DNA of 64,000 bases from Acidobacteriota bacterium (lineage in GTDB: Bacteria; Acidobacteriota; Blastocatellia; Pyrinomonadales; Pyrinomonadaceae): positions 620,001-684,000 of the forward strand of contig JAFDVK010000012.1 in the NCBI GenBank assembly GCA_018269005.1, in the 5' to 3' direction. Shown here piece after piece: positions 41,354 to 50,234 of the stretch; position 1 is the stretch's first letter, and every line of letters starts with the position of its first letter. Both the position numbers and the translations under genes were made by a program. Below the pieces are notes generated by a model. The model worked only from the letters and a program-made list of their open reading frames with translations. It ran no database searches and was not told the DNA's origin.

Positions 41354-42433
41354 TTATTTCCTCGAATATTTTTGCAGACACGCAACGAACAGGATAATGA
41401 TCGCCTGCAGGACCCAGCCAAGATCTTTTGAGACCTTTGAAGTAAATGCATCGACGAAGATCTCGCCGCGAAGCAGCACGCCAAAGAATATTGCCGCGAC
41501 AAAAACGCCGAGCGGATGATTTCGCCCGAGCAGAGCGACGGCGATGCCAAGAAAGCCCCATTCCGCCGAGAAGCCATTATAGAAATTGTGCCGCGTGCCG
41601 AGAACCTCGCCGATGCCGACCATTCCCGCTAGAGCGCCGGAGATCGTCATCGCGAGAATGATCTGCTTTTTCGGCGAAATGCCGCCGTATTCCGCCGCCG
41701 ATGGATTTTGTCCAACCGCTCGCAGCTCATAGCCCCATTTCGTTTTCCAAAGGAAAATATAGACCGCGATACAGGCCAGGATCGCGAGTAGAAAAGCGAC
41801 ATTCAGTGGAACGTCCGCGGGCAGCCCGGGAATGAACGAGCTAAGCTGCGGGATCGTCGCGTTCTCGCCGATCGGGGCCGTCTGCAGGATCGGGTCGCCC
41901 GGGATCTTGTAGTAATACTGCGTAAAATAGCTCACCAACGCGATGCCGATGAAGTTCAGCATGATGGTGTTGATGACCTCGTGCGAGCCGAATTTCGCCT
42001 TCAGCACGCCGGGAATGCCGCCCCAGACCGCACCCGCGATGATCGCCGCCGCGATGCACATCGGTACGAGCAGGATCGCAGGAAGCGACGCCCACGACCA
42101 ATTCTGATGATCCGTGCCGACGGTTACGATCGTGCCGCCGAACTTGATGCCGACCCAGGCTGCCGCGAACGCAGCAACGTAAAGCTGGCCTTCGGCGCCG
42201 ATATTCAAAAGTCCGCAGCGAAGGGCGACCGCGACCGCAAGGCCCGTGAATATCAGCGGCGTTGCGTAATGCAGCATCCAGCCAACGTCGCGCAGCGAGC
42301 CGAATGAGCTCGAAAGCAAAAGTCGATACGCCTCGATCGGGTTGTCCCCGAGCATGAGGATAACGATGCCGCCGACAATAAATGCCGCAACGACCGCCAC
42401 CAGCGGCCAGATTATCTCTTTTAGGATCTTCAT
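41354..42433 (-). CDS. Nucleoside-type ABC transporter permease (NupP-like)
   Basis: The 359-aa protein begins with a cytoplasmic stub and helix (IIWPLVAVVAAFIVGGIVILML) and has AVALRCGLLNIGAEGQLYVAAFAAAW and GYELRAVGQNPSAAEYGGIS, the signatures of the NupP/YufP subunit. It is the first gene of the leftward salvage operon. Its promoter must lie in 42434-42560. Paired with the NupQ-like protein it forms the heterodimeric channel. Confidence 0.88.
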   Translation of the reverse strand: MKILKEIIWPLVAVVAAFIVGGIVILMLGDNPIEAYRLLLSSSFGSLRDVGWMLHYATPLIFTGLAVAVALRCGLLNIGAEGQLYVAAFAAAWVGIKFGGTIVTVGTDHQNWSWASLPAILLVPMCIAAAIIAGAVWGGIPGVLKAKFGSHEVINTIMLNFIGIALVSYFTQYYYKIPGDPILQTAPIGENATIPQLSSFIPGLPADVPLNVAFLLAILACIAVYIFLWKTKWGYELRAVGQNPSAAEYGGISPKKQIILAMTISGALAGMVGIGEVLGTRHNFYNGFSAEWGFLGIAVALLGRNHPLGVFVAAIFFGVLLRGEIFVDAFTSKVSKDLGWVLQAIIILFVACLQKYSRK

Positions 42434-42560
42434 CTAAACAGCACCCATCGCACGAAGCTTTCTATTCGGTTCTAATGAAAAACTGCGTCACCGGGCAAAA
42501 TGTTCTTACGATCTGTCGAAGAAGTGAATAGCGTAGATAATATACCGTCAATACAGCGAG

Positions 42561-42755
42561 ATGTCATCTCAAAAAGGCCAATACTTCCGTACCAGGTGGC
42601 GGCAAAGAATATACAAGATAAGGCCGTCGGGCGATAACCCGATGCAGAACTGGGAAAGCGGCCGAAACCTGAACTCTTGGGAGGGTGTGGGGGCGGGTCT
42701 TATAGACGCAAAGGCCGCAGAATGGCTCAAAAGGGCTCTCAGCCGTCAGCTATAA
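42561..42755 (+). CDS. Doubtful small ORF
   Basis: This 64-aa frame starts at ATG 42561 and reads MSSQKGQYFRTRWRQR..., basic at the start with three later Trp residues. It has no recognisable family, signal or ribosome-binding site, and ends in repeat-like sequence. It may not be a gene. Confidence 0.2.
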   Translation: MSSQKGQYFRTRWRQRIYKIRPSGDNPMQNWESGRNLNSWEGVGAGLIDAKAAEWLKRALSRQL

Positions 42756-42870
42756 GCTTTGAGCCGAGCCGCAGTCCGAACAAATCGGCCTTCAGCGGAA
42801 GGTCCGCTCGAAGGGCATTTTCGAACCCGCATTTGTCGTGCCCGTAAGATCTTGAAAACAGGTGCTTTAA

Positions 42871-42905
42871 CCTGCCCCGGCGATCCATTGGGACCGTGGG
42901 GCAGG
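42871..42905 (-). terminator. Stem-loop after the M13 peptidase
   Basis: CCTGCCCC (42871-42878) pairs with GGGGCAGG (42898-42905) around a 19-nt loop, about 23 bp past the M13 stop on the minus strand. The T-run after it is weak (TTAAAG), so it may be an attenuated terminator. Confidence 0.5.
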
Positions 42906-42927
42906 GAAAGGACATCGTGCGGGAAGT

Positions 42928-44985
42928 TTACCAGACACGCACACGGCTTTCTGGGGCAAGGTAGAGTTTCTCGCCAGGCTTTACACCGAAGGCGGTGTAC
43001 CAGGCGTCGAGGTTTCGGACCGTGTCCGCACGGAACTCGCCCGGGGCGTGTCCGTTTGTCGCGATGATCGCACGAAGCAGCTGCGGCCGCATCTTTCCGC
43101 GCCAAGCCTGTCCGAACGCCAAGAAGAACCGCTGATCGCCTGAGAAACCATCCTTGGAAGGTGCTTCCTTGCCGTTGTAAGCCACCCTGTACGCATCGTA
43201 AGCGGCTGACAGGCCTGCGACATCGGCGATATTCTCTCCGAGGGTCAATTTACCGTTCACGTGCACGCCCGGCAGCGGTTCGTATGCGTCGAATTGAGCG
43301 GCAAGACGGTTGCCGGATTCGGTGAAATGTTCAAAGTCTTCCGGTGTCCACCATTTCGTCATCTTGCCGTAAGCGTCGAACTCGCTTCCCATATTGTCGA
43401 AGCTGTGACTTATTTCGTGGCCGATGATGGCGCCGATCGCGCCGTAGTTCTCGACCTGGTCGGCGTTCATATCAAAGAACGGTGGATTCAGGATGGCCGC
43501 AGGGAAGTTGAGAGCGTTCTGAAGAGGCACATTGAGTGCGTTGACGGTTTGAGGCGTGATCCACCATTGCCTCTTATCGACCGGTTGATGGAGGCTTTTG
43601 AGATTCCATTCGTAATTGAAAAGGCTCAGGCGCCGGTTGTTGCCAAGAGCGTCGTTATCCTTGATGACAACACCATCGTAGCTGCGGAACTTATCGGGAT
43701 ATCCGACGCCGACGTAAAGCGTGCCTAGCTTCTCCTTTGCCTTTGCCTTGGTCTTTGGCGACATCCAAGTAAGACCGTCGATCCGTTTGCCGAACGCCGC
43801 GACGATGTTCTTGACCAGAGTCTGGATATCGCTCTTTGCGCGAGCCGGAAAATATTCTCCTACATAAAGCTTACCGACGGCATCCCCCAATGCGTCGCCT
43901 GTGGCGGCGATCGCGCGCAGTTCGCGAGATGATTGCTGCTGGAGGCCGGCCACCGTCTTGCCGTAGAAATCGAAGCTTTCATCGGCAAATGCCTTGGGCA
44001 AAAGCGGCGATGCGGAATCGATGGCCCGGAAGGTGAGGTACTCTTTCCACGTTTCGAGAGGCTCACTGCCGACAAGGGCGGATTCACCGACGGTCGCGCC
44101 GGGTTGCCAAACTATAAAAAGCGGCTGGTCATCGAGCTTTGCCGCCGTAAAGAAGGCGGTCCAATCGATGCCGGGTGCTTTTGCCGCGAAATCGACGCGC
44201 TTCCAAGGGTTGTTCGCCTTGTGTACGTCGCTCGACTCTTCAGGATCCGCATGAACCTTTGCGATCTTGAGCTCGAGGTCGAAGATCCGCTTTGCCTTCG
44301 CGTCGGCGTCGTCGATGTTTGCGAGCTTCAAAACTGCGGCGATATGCTCAAGATACTTTTCTCGAAGCATCTTGCTCCGCTCATCGTCCTTCAGATATAC
44401 GTCGCGTTCCTGCATTCCGAGTCCGCCTTGCAGCAGGTATGGGACGTTCTTCTTCGGGTCGGTGAAATTCGGCGAAACAAAAAGCCCGAAAAGATGCGGC
44501 GTGTAGAAATCCGTCATATTGAGCGGATCGACGTCCGCCCGCAGCTGGCTTCCCAGCACCCGCGAAAGGCCTTTGGCATCTTTGATCGCAGCGATCTCCG
44601 CGAGGCCGGACCTGAGCGGCGAAAGGCCGAGCTTTTCTATCTCCTCGACATTCATAAAGGCTTTGTAGTAGCCGGCGATGGCCTGTGATTCGGGATCTTT
44701 CGCCTTTTCGGCGTGCTCGATCAGGCTTGCCGTACGTTTCTTTACGACATCATCGATCACGTTGAACGCACCGAGGGATGAGCGGTCTGCCGGGATCTCG
44801 GTATTCTTGTACCAAGTACCGTTCGCATACATAAAAAAGTCGTCGCCGGGCCGGATCGCGGTATCCATTCCGGCGGCATCGATCCCCGCGGTCTTGGCCT
44901 GCGCGGCCGCGGCCGTTGGCAGAAGGCCGACAAATAGAGTGAAAGCGGCGGCAAATGTGACTGTCTTTTTATAAATCCGGTTCAT
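42928..44985 (-). CDS. Exported M13-family metallopeptidase (neprilysin/PepO-like)
   Basis: The 685-aa protein has a signal peptide (MNRIYKKTVTFAAAFTLFVGLLPTAAAAQA) and the M13 domains. The zinc site is IGHEISHSFDNMGSEFDAYG (HExxH) and the third ligand is in GENIADVAGLSAAYDAY. The conserved NALNVPLQNALNFPAAILNPPFFD precedes the zinc helix, and the C-terminus ends in LYLAPESRVRVW, close to the family CxxW end. It probably degrades peptides in the periplasm. It is monocistronic. Confidence 0.93.
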   Translation of the reverse strand: MNRIYKKTVTFAAAFTLFVGLLPTAAAAQAKTAGIDAAGMDTAIRPGDDFFMYANGTWYKNTEIPADRSSLGAFNVIDDVVKKRTASLIEHAEKAKDPESQAIAGYYKAFMNVEEIEKLGLSPLRSGLAEIAAIKDAKGLSRVLGSQLRADVDPLNMTDFYTPHLFGLFVSPNFTDPKKNVPYLLQGGLGMQERDVYLKDDERSKMLREKYLEHIAAVLKLANIDDADAKAKRIFDLELKIAKVHADPEESSDVHKANNPWKRVDFAAKAPGIDWTAFFTAAKLDDQPLFIVWQPGATVGESALVGSEPLETWKEYLTFRAIDSASPLLPKAFADESFDFYGKTVAGLQQQSSRELRAIAATGDALGDAVGKLYVGEYFPARAKSDIQTLVKNIVAAFGKRIDGLTWMSPKTKAKAKEKLGTLYVGVGYPDKFRSYDGVVIKDNDALGNNRRLSLFNYEWNLKSLHQPVDKRQWWITPQTVNALNVPLQNALNFPAAILNPPFFDMNADQVENYGAIGAIIGHEISHSFDNMGSEFDAYGKMTKWWTPEDFEHFTESGNRLAAQFDAYEPLPGVHVNGKLTLGENIADVAGLSAAYDAYRVAYNGKEAPSKDGFSGDQRFFLAFGQAWRGKMRPQLLRAIIATNGHAPGEFRADTVRNLDAWYTAFGVKPGEKLYLAPESRVRVW

Positions 44986-45149
44986 AAAACATCCTTTCCT
45001 TCTTTACGCTAAAATTTGGTGTTCTTGGCTATTATACGAAGCGGCGTCTCGCTAAGTTATAGTAAAATCTAGGTGCAACTTTGCGGCACCTTCTCCGTTC
45101 TAAGGATGCGGCGGATCGAGTCCCGAGTTTGCCATTTGTGAGGAAGATG

Positions 45150-45542
45150 ATGAAAATCGCGATCTTAGCCCTGATCACTACACTACTGTTTACGATGACG
45201 ATCACCGCCCAAGCACCTGAAACCGTAACACTGAAGGCCGGTCAGCGGAAGAGCGCTGTCAAGGGCCGCCTGAAGATAAAATTCCTCTCGGTCGAGGAAG
45301 ATTCGCGATGCCCGGAAGGTGCTCAGTGCATCTGGGCCGGCAACGCAAAGATCAAGATCTCGGTCAGCGGAATGTACGAGACAAAAACGTTCGAACTTAA
45401 TACGAATATGGCTCCGCAGTCAGTAACGATGGATTGCTGGGCGATCGAGATCGAAGATCTGCTGCCGGCCAAGAGTGCCGACAAAGCGACCGATCAAAAG
45501 GAGTACGTCGCAAAACTGAAGATCACGAGGCTCCAGCGATGA
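45150..45542 (+). CDS. Small exported protein of unknown function
   Basis: I chose ATG 45150, which has AGGA five bases upstream; an adjacent ATG at 45147 is almost as good, and a longer frame from 45081 has a non-signal leader. The 130-aa product has a signal peptide (MKIAILALITTLLFTMTITAQ) and a beta-rich body with RCPEGAQCIWAGNAKIKISV (Cys pair likely disulfide-bonded). A second Cys region is MDCWAIEI. The RCPxGxxCxWAGxA pattern recurs in small exported bacterial proteins of unknown role. Its end overlaps the convergent DoxX-like gene by 20 bp. Confidence 0.7.
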   Translation: MKIAILALITTLLFTMTITAQAPETVTLKAGQRKSAVKGRLKIKFLSVEEDSRCPEGAQCIWAGNAKIKISVSGMYETKTFELNTNMAPQSVTMDCWAIEIEDLLPAKSADKATDQKEYVAKLKITRLQR

Positions 45543-45954
45543 CGCCTGTGCGTGCCGGAAGCGAAAGGATCATCATCAGCATCAAGAGTAGAAAATAAGG
45601 GATCAAGATCGCAGCTCCGGCGTAGTCCTTTGCGATGCGCTGCCCAAAGAACAACCCGCAGATCGCCGCCGAGCCGACGATCGACGCGTAAAAAAGCACG
45701 ATGGCCGACCCGGTAGCAAGTAAATATGCCAGTCCGACAACCGATGCCACGCCGGTCGCTAGCTCCATCACGGTGATCGTGATGAGCATTACGGGTACGA
45801 ATGGAGCCAACGGCGACTTCTCAAAATGCGAGGTCAGGTATTCAAGATTACCTTTCCAATCGGCGACCTTATCAAGCGAAGATTGAACAAAAAGTATCGC
45901 GACGACCAATCCCGTGAACGCAAGCGGCAGATCTCTGGTTAGCTCAAAAGTCAC
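45523..45954 (-). CDS. DoxX-like four-helix membrane protein
   Basis: This 143-aa protein has four predicted membrane segments (about 8-26, 53-75, 78-103 and 111-136) with FVQSSLDKVADWKGNLEYLTSHFEKSPLAPFVP between helices 1 and 2. That resembles DoxX/DoxD-like proteins, often tied to respiratory or thiol redox chemistry. It lies 6 bp after the pepP stop in the same direction and is likely co-transcribed with it. Confidence 0.7.
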   Translation of the reverse strand: MTFELTRDLPLAFTGLVVAILFVQSSLDKVADWKGNLEYLTSHFEKSPLAPFVPVMLITITVMELATGVASVVGLAYLLATGSAIVLFYASIVGSAAICGLFFGQRIAKDYAGAAILIPYFLLLMLMMILSLPARTGVIAGAS

Positions 45955-45960
45955 GATTTC

Positions 45961-47274
45961 TTACCTCTTGGGACGAGATTTCGCCATTAACGCCTCTATC
46001 TCATCAGCATTCTTCGGCACGGCCGATGTCAGGTTTCGGTTGCCATCCTTTGTAACGAGCACGTCGTCTTCGATCCGTATTCCAATGCCGCGATATTTCA
46101 CCGGCGCTGATCTGTCATCTGGCGGAATGTATAGGCCTGGCTCGACGGTTAGCACCATTCCGGGGGCGAAAGGCTTTGAAGAGCGAGCCTGCTGATCGGT
46201 AAAATAACGCCCTGCATCGTGCACGTCAAGACCGAGATAGTGCCCGACGCCGTGCATATAATATTTCAGGTACGCTTTCTTCTTTATCAGGTCGCTTGTT
46301 TTGCCTTTCAGAAGCCCAAGCTTCTTCATTCCTTCGGTAAGTAGCTCGATGGAATATTCCTGTCTCGCTTTTACCGTGTTGCCTGTAACGGTGTATTCGA
46401 TGCATTTTTCCTGCACATCGAGCACAACGCCGTAAACCTCACGCTGTGCGGCAGAGTATTTGCCGCTGACGGGAAAAGTACGCGTGATGTCAGCGGCATA
46501 GTTCTGAAATTCGGCGCCGGCATCGACAAGCAAAAGGTCGCCGTCCCTGAGCGGCATATTGTTCTCGACATAGTGAAGGATCGTAGCGTTGTCACCGCCA
46601 CCGATGATCGAATTGTATGCAACGCCGCTCGCACCTTTGTCACGCATATACGCCTCGATGAGCGATTCGACCTGCGATTCGTTCATTCCGGGCCGAGTCT
46701 TTTTCATCGCAAGAACGTGGGCTTGGGCCGAGATCGTCGCGGCCGTCTGCATCAATTCGACCTCCTTTGCGTCCTTGTGCAGACGCATCTCGCCGATGAT
46801 CGGCGTCGGGTCAAAGATCGTATGCGGCGGATAAGACGTCTTAAGGCGCCGAACGCGCTGCTCGGTAAAATAATCGAGTATCGTGCCATCCAACCCGCGA
46901 TCGACGGAGAATCGATAGTAAAGGTGGTCATGACCGTTCACGTGCTTTGCCAGGTCGCCGGCGAATTTCTCGATCGAGAACGCTTGGTCGCAACCAAAAT
47001 GCTTTTTCGCACCTTCAACGCCGTGGCGCCGCCCGAACCACGTTTCCATAAGCGGATCACGCGGACGAACGTAGAGCGTGAAAGGCTTCTTCGAAGCATT
47101 GTCGATCACGGCTATCGCGTCCGGTTCCGGAAAACCGGTCAGGTACCAAAAGTCCGAATCCTGCCGGAATTTGAACTCCGTGTCGTAACTTCGAGTCTGT
47201 TCGTGAGCAGCAGGAACTATGGCGATGGAGTTCGGTTCCATCTGCGAGATGAAGCGTTTAAGTTGGGATCGCAT
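45961..47274 (-). CDS. pepP: Xaa-Pro aminopeptidase (M24B)
   Basis: PepP removes N-terminal residues ahead of proline. From ATG 47274 it is 437 aa; the longer frame to 47397 is spurious. It has the N-terminal FRQDSDFWYLTGFPEPDA domain and the creatinase-fold catalytic domain, with metal ligands in LLLVDAGAEFQNYAADITRTFPVSG, MHGVGHYLGLDVHDAG, LTVEPGLYIPP and GIGIRIEDDVLV. A plausible promoter lies close upstream. The cytosolic location is inferred from the lack of a signal peptide. Confidence 0.93.
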   Translation of the reverse strand: MRSQLKRFISQMEPNSIAIVPAAHEQTRSYDTEFKFRQDSDFWYLTGFPEPDAIAVIDNASKKPFTLYVRPRDPLMETWFGRRHGVEGAKKHFGCDQAFSIEKFAGDLAKHVNGHDHLYYRFSVDRGLDGTILDYFTEQRVRRLKTSYPPHTIFDPTPIIGEMRLHKDAKEVELMQTAATISAQAHVLAMKKTRPGMNESQVESLIEAYMRDKGASGVAYNSIIGGGDNATILHYVENNMPLRDGDLLLVDAGAEFQNYAADITRTFPVSGKYSAAQREVYGVVLDVQEKCIEYTVTGNTVKARQEYSIELLTEGMKKLGLLKGKTSDLIKKKAYLKYYMHGVGHYLGLDVHDAGRYFTDQQARSSKPFAPGMVLTVEPGLYIPPDDRSAPVKYRGIGIRIEDDVLVTKDGNRNLTSAVPKNADEIEALMAKSRPKR

Positions 47275-47285
47275 ATAAAGAGAAT

Positions 47286-47313
47286 AGTATCGCAGAATCA
47301 CGAAAATTGTCAG
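47286..47313 (-). promoter_or_regulatory. Possible pepP promoter
   Basis: On the minus strand CTGACA (47308-47313) and GATACT (47286-47291) are 16 bp apart. The predicted transcript would start within about five bases of ATG 47274, giving a nearly leaderless mRNA. The same GATACT box occurs in the Rrf2 regulator promoter. Confidence 0.35.
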
Positions 47314-47361
47314 TCCGGATGCAAGTGGTTCGCCATCTTCGCGTTCTGCGAATGTAGTCGG

Positions 47362-47367
47362 TATAAT
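47362..47367 (+). promoter_or_regulatory. TATAAT -10 box upstream of the exported membrane-protein gene
   Basis: A perfect TATAAT lies about 46 bp before ATG 47413. No convincing -35 box is visible at 16-18 bp, so an activator may be needed, or the match may be chance. Confidence 0.3.
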
Positions 47368-47412
47368 CGCGGAAACCTTTCGAAAAACTTTCTGCAATAA
47401 GGGGAAAATAAA

Positions 47413-48009
47413 ATGTACAAGAAATATCTCGTTCTGCTCGCTGTCCTGCTGTTCGCCGTTCCGGCGTTTGCCGATATCGCACGGCCCGACCGAACTCCGA
47501 AACGGCCGAAGAAAGAGACGGCCATCGACAGCCGCCTGACCATTCGGCTGGACAAGGACGCAAAAGAAGCTCGGCTGATCATTCCGCGAAGTGAGCTAAA
47601 AGGCCTTATCGCCCAACTCGGTACGGACGAAATGCCGGCAGTAAAGGTCGGCGGCATCTCACAGGCACAGACCATTATGGGCTGCACGCTCATCTCGCTC
47701 GCGATCATTTTCGGCGGAGTGTGGGCATTCCGCTCCGGGAAACTCGCGACACGGTCGGGCAAGGTGACCGCCTCGGTCGCGCTCGTTCTTGCGGGCGGTG
47801 CTCTCACGTCGCTGGTTTACGCGAACATCGCTCCACCGTTCGAGACGCGGTCGATAAAGGGCAGCATCTTTTCGCCCGCGATCCAGAAATACAAGTTTGT
47901 CAGCGGCCCGATCAAACTTGAGATCGGTGAGAACGAGACCGCGCCGACGCTGATCGTTCCCGATCCAAAACCGGCAGAGTCGCCGGCCGCAAACTCGAAC
48001 CCGGAATAA
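47413..48009 (+). CDS. Exported membrane protein of unknown function
   Basis: The 198-aa protein has a signal peptide (MYKKYLVLLAVLLFAVPAFA), a basic Pro/Lys stretch, a soluble part with SRLTIRLDKDAKEARLIIPRSEL, two membrane segments (about 88-106 and 118-137) and a Pro/Ala-rich tail. No family is recognised. The ATG of the next gene directly follows its stop, so the two are co-translated. Confidence 0.65.
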   Translation: MYKKYLVLLAVLLFAVPAFADIARPDRTPKRPKKETAIDSRLTIRLDKDAKEARLIIPRSELKGLIAQLGTDEMPAVKVGGISQAQTIMGCTLISLAIIFGGVWAFRSGKLATRSGKVTASVALVLAGGALTSLVYANIAPPFETRSIKGSIFSPAIQKYKFVSGPIKLEIGENETAPTLIVPDPKPAESPAANSNPE

Positions 48010-49011
48010 ATGCAGGAGATCCGCATCAACCGATACGCTCTCTCAAGCGCGCACGTCTTCTTTGTGGCGTTCATCGCGGCCTGCGCGCTCGGAGCGATGT
48101 TGATCGGATCTTTTCCGCTTCAGCTTTCGATCGTAACGATCTTCCTTTTCGCTGGCCCGCACAATTTTATGGAATTCCGCTACTTCGTAGCGCGGATGCC
48201 GGTGCGTTGGGGAAGATCGCGAACATATTATCTTGTCGGCATCGGCGGCGTCGTTGTGCTGGCGTCGGCGTATCTAACGCTCTATTTCGCAAGCGGGAAT
48301 TGGCTCTGGTCCGGTGTGAATTGGGAGCTCTGGGCGGCGTTCTGGAACACGGGATTGATCCTCTGGGTCGGCTCGCTCTTCTATTTACGCGGGCGGCAGC
48401 GAAGGAGCGATTGGTCGCTAGCGATCGCCGCTGCGTGTCTGCTTGCCGCGGCCGCGTGGATCGCTCCGCTCTATTGGAGCCTCGCGCTGGTTTACATTCA
48501 TCCGTTCGTCGCGATGTGGTTCCTTGAACGGCAAATACGCCGCACTCGCCCTGAATGGCTCCGCGCGTATCACTATTGCCTCGCTTCGATACCGATCTTC
48601 CTGCTGATGCTGTGGGCGTCGCTCGCGGGACGGCCTTCGCTTTCGGAAGAAACGAGCCTTTTTTGGCGGATCGTTCAGCACGCGGGAAGCAATGTCATGC
48701 CCGGTGTTTCCAGCCATCTGCTCGTCGCGACACACGTCTTTCTCGAATCGATACATTATTTCGTCTGGCTTCTGCTGATACCGCTCGTCGATCGGCGAGC
48801 GATCCCGTGGCGCCTCAAAGAGATCCCGCTCTTTTCAAATGCCGGCGGTTGGCCGAAACTTATTGTTGGGCTATTGATCATCAGCCTATGCTTGACAGCC
48901 GTGCTTTGGTTCGGCTTCTCCATCGATTACCTGACCGCCCGCGACGTCTATTTTGCATTTGCGATCGGCCACGTCCTCGCGGAATTTCCGTTCCTCGTTA
49001 AGATGCTGTGA
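48010..49011 (+). CDS. Polytopic membrane protein with conserved-looking His residues
   Basis: The 333-aa protein has about nine membrane helices. Notable loops or helix ends carry His and acidic residues: GPHNFMEFRYF, YIHPFVAMWFLERQI, HVFLESIHYFVW and GHVLAEFPFLV. The pattern could bind metal or haem, but I do not recognise the family; it does not match heliorhodopsin- or Brp/Blh-type motifs well enough to assign. It starts directly at the previous stop and is 12 bp from the next gene. Confidence 0.6.
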   Translation: MQEIRINRYALSSAHVFFVAFIAACALGAMLIGSFPLQLSIVTIFLFAGPHNFMEFRYFVARMPVRWGRSRTYYLVGIGGVVVLASAYLTLYFASGNWLWSGVNWELWAAFWNTGLILWVGSLFYLRGRQRRSDWSLAIAAACLLAAAAWIAPLYWSLALVYIHPFVAMWFLERQIRRTRPEWLRAYHYCLASIPIFLLMLWASLAGRPSLSEETSLFWRIVQHAGSNVMPGVSSHLLVATHVFLESIHYFVWLLLIPLVDRRAIPWRLKEIPLFSNAGGWPKLIVGLLIISLCLTAVLWFGFSIDYLTARDVYFAFAIGHVLAEFPFLVKML

Positions 49012-49023
49012 GGTTTTGGGGTC

Positions 49024-49449
49024 ATGTTCCTTTTTGACGACATCAGCTTCGTCCAAACGCAAAATCTTCCGGTCAACGACCTTTGGTACTTTCTGCCGAT
49101 CGGCTATCTCGTTACGATCCTGATCGAGACGCCGATACTGCTCGCCGGCCTCGGGCGTGAGTTTACTTTCAAGCAGAAGCTGTTAGCAGGAATTTGGCTG
49201 ACTGCCTGCACGTATCCGATCGTCGTGATCGTGCTTCCCGCCGTATTTCTCGGCTCACCTAGATGGCTGTATCTCACTGTCGCCGAGGTCTTTGCGCCCG
49301 TCGCGGAATGTTTTCTCTTTTGGCTCGCATTCCGAGGCACCGAAGCCGTCAGTTGGATTCGCTCGTTCGCTGTCATCATCATCGCGAATCTCGCTTCTTT
49401 CGGCCTCGGCGAGATTCTTAATGCGTACAACTGGTTCGGTTTGTTCTAA
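49024..49449 (+). CDS. Small four-helix membrane protein
   Basis: The 141-aa protein has four hydrophobic segments with ETPILLAGL in helix 1 and EVFAPVAECFLFWLAF in helix 3. No family is recognised. It is third in the run 47413-49449, 13 bp before queE. The preceding helix with a conserved Glu and the GEILNAYNWF end could help remote-homology searches. Confidence 0.6.
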   Translation: MFLFDDISFVQTQNLPVNDLWYFLPIGYLVTILIETPILLAGLGREFTFKQKLLAGIWLTACTYPIVVIVLPAVFLGSPRWLYLTVAEVFAPVAECFLFWLAFRGTEAVSWIRSFAVIIIANLASFGLGEILNAYNWFGLF

Positions 49450-49462
49450 AATCAAAGTTGTA

Positions 49463-50137
49463 ATGGACCAGCAAACATCGAGCGGTGAGCAGACGCTTCG
49501 CATCACAGAGATATTCCTTTCGATCCAGGGCGAATCTTCGCACGCCGGTCGGCCGTGCTCGTTCGTGCGTCTGACAGGCTGCCCGATGCGTTGTATCTGG
49601 TGCGACAGCGAATATACGTTCTCCGGCGGCGAGAAGATGTCGTTCGAGACGATCTTCAAAAAGCTTGAAGAATTCGGATGCAGCCTTGTCGAGGTAACGG
49701 GCGGCGAACCTCTCGCACAAAAGAATGTGTTCCCCTTCATTACCGAACTTTGCGATCGCGGGTACGAGGTCCTCATCGAAACCGGCGGCTTCGTAAGCAC
49801 AGAGAATGTCGATCCGCGGGCAAGCGTCATCCTCGATGTGAAGTGCCCAGCATCAACAGAAAGCGACCGCAATCACTGGCCGAATCTCGAACGCCTTCGC
49901 CCCGACCGCGATGAAGTTAAGTTCGTCGTCGCAGACCTACGCGACCTCGAATTCGCAAATGAGACGATCGCTAGGTACGACCTTGCAAGTCACGCAAAAG
50001 AGATACTTATCTCACCCGTCCACGGCTGCAAAGATCTCATCGAGATCGCCTCCGCCGTCTCAAAAATGAACGGCAACGCTCGCCTCAACCTCCAACTCCA
50101 CAAATTCATATGGGGCGCCGACGCGCGAGGTGTCTAA
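49463..50137 (+). CDS. queE: 7-carboxy-7-deazaguanine synthase QueE
   Basis: QueE is the radical-SAM enzyme that forms 7-carboxy-7-deazaguanine in the queuosine/preQ0 pathway. From ATG 49463 it is 224 aa. FLSIQGESSHAGRPCSFVRLTGCPMRCIWCDSEYTF carries the cluster cysteines C40, C44 and C47, and EVTGGEPL binds SAM. A longer frame reaching back to 49292 overlaps the previous gene and is rejected. It is followed by queC after a 97-bp AT-rich inverted repeat. Confidence 0.95.
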   Translation: MDQQTSSGEQTLRITEIFLSIQGESSHAGRPCSFVRLTGCPMRCIWCDSEYTFSGGEKMSFETIFKKLEEFGCSLVEVTGGEPLAQKNVFPFITELCDRGYEVLIETGGFVSTENVDPRASVILDVKCPASTESDRNHWPNLERLRPDRDEVKFVVADLRDLEFANETIARYDLASHAKEILISPVHGCKDLIEIASAVSKMNGNARLNLQLHKFIWGADARGV

Positions 50138-50148
50138 TTGTTCATTGT

Positions 50149-50226
50149 CAATTGTCGAATTGTAAATTGGTTTAAGGCGGCTCTTTAGTACCAATTAACA
50201 ATTTCCCAATTTACAATTTACAATTG
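50149..50226. repeat. AT-rich inverted repeat between queE and queC
   Basis: 50149-50170 and 50206-50226 are inverted copies of a CAATTGTAAATTG-type sequence with few mismatches. The hairpin would span the whole gap and end 8 bp before the queC start, so it could reduce queC expression. No preQ1 riboswitch-like pseudoknot is visible. Confidence 0.6.
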
Positions 50227-50234
50227 AGCGGAAT

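Larger units (their letters stand above)
42434..42927. other. 494-bp spacer without a firm gene
   Basis: It separates the nucleoside operon from the M13 peptidase. It holds a possible promoter-like GATAAT at 42536 on the plus strand, a doubtful 64-aa ORF, a short CAGCCGTCAGC sequence (42740-42750) like that at 28.95 kb, and a strong hairpin at 42871-42905. I see no other gene. Confidence 0.55.

Noticed and set aside
47275..47397. N-terminal extension of PepP by 41 residues
   Set aside because: The extension has no homology to PepP, overlaps the divergent promoter region, and MRSQLKRF at 47274 matches the family start.
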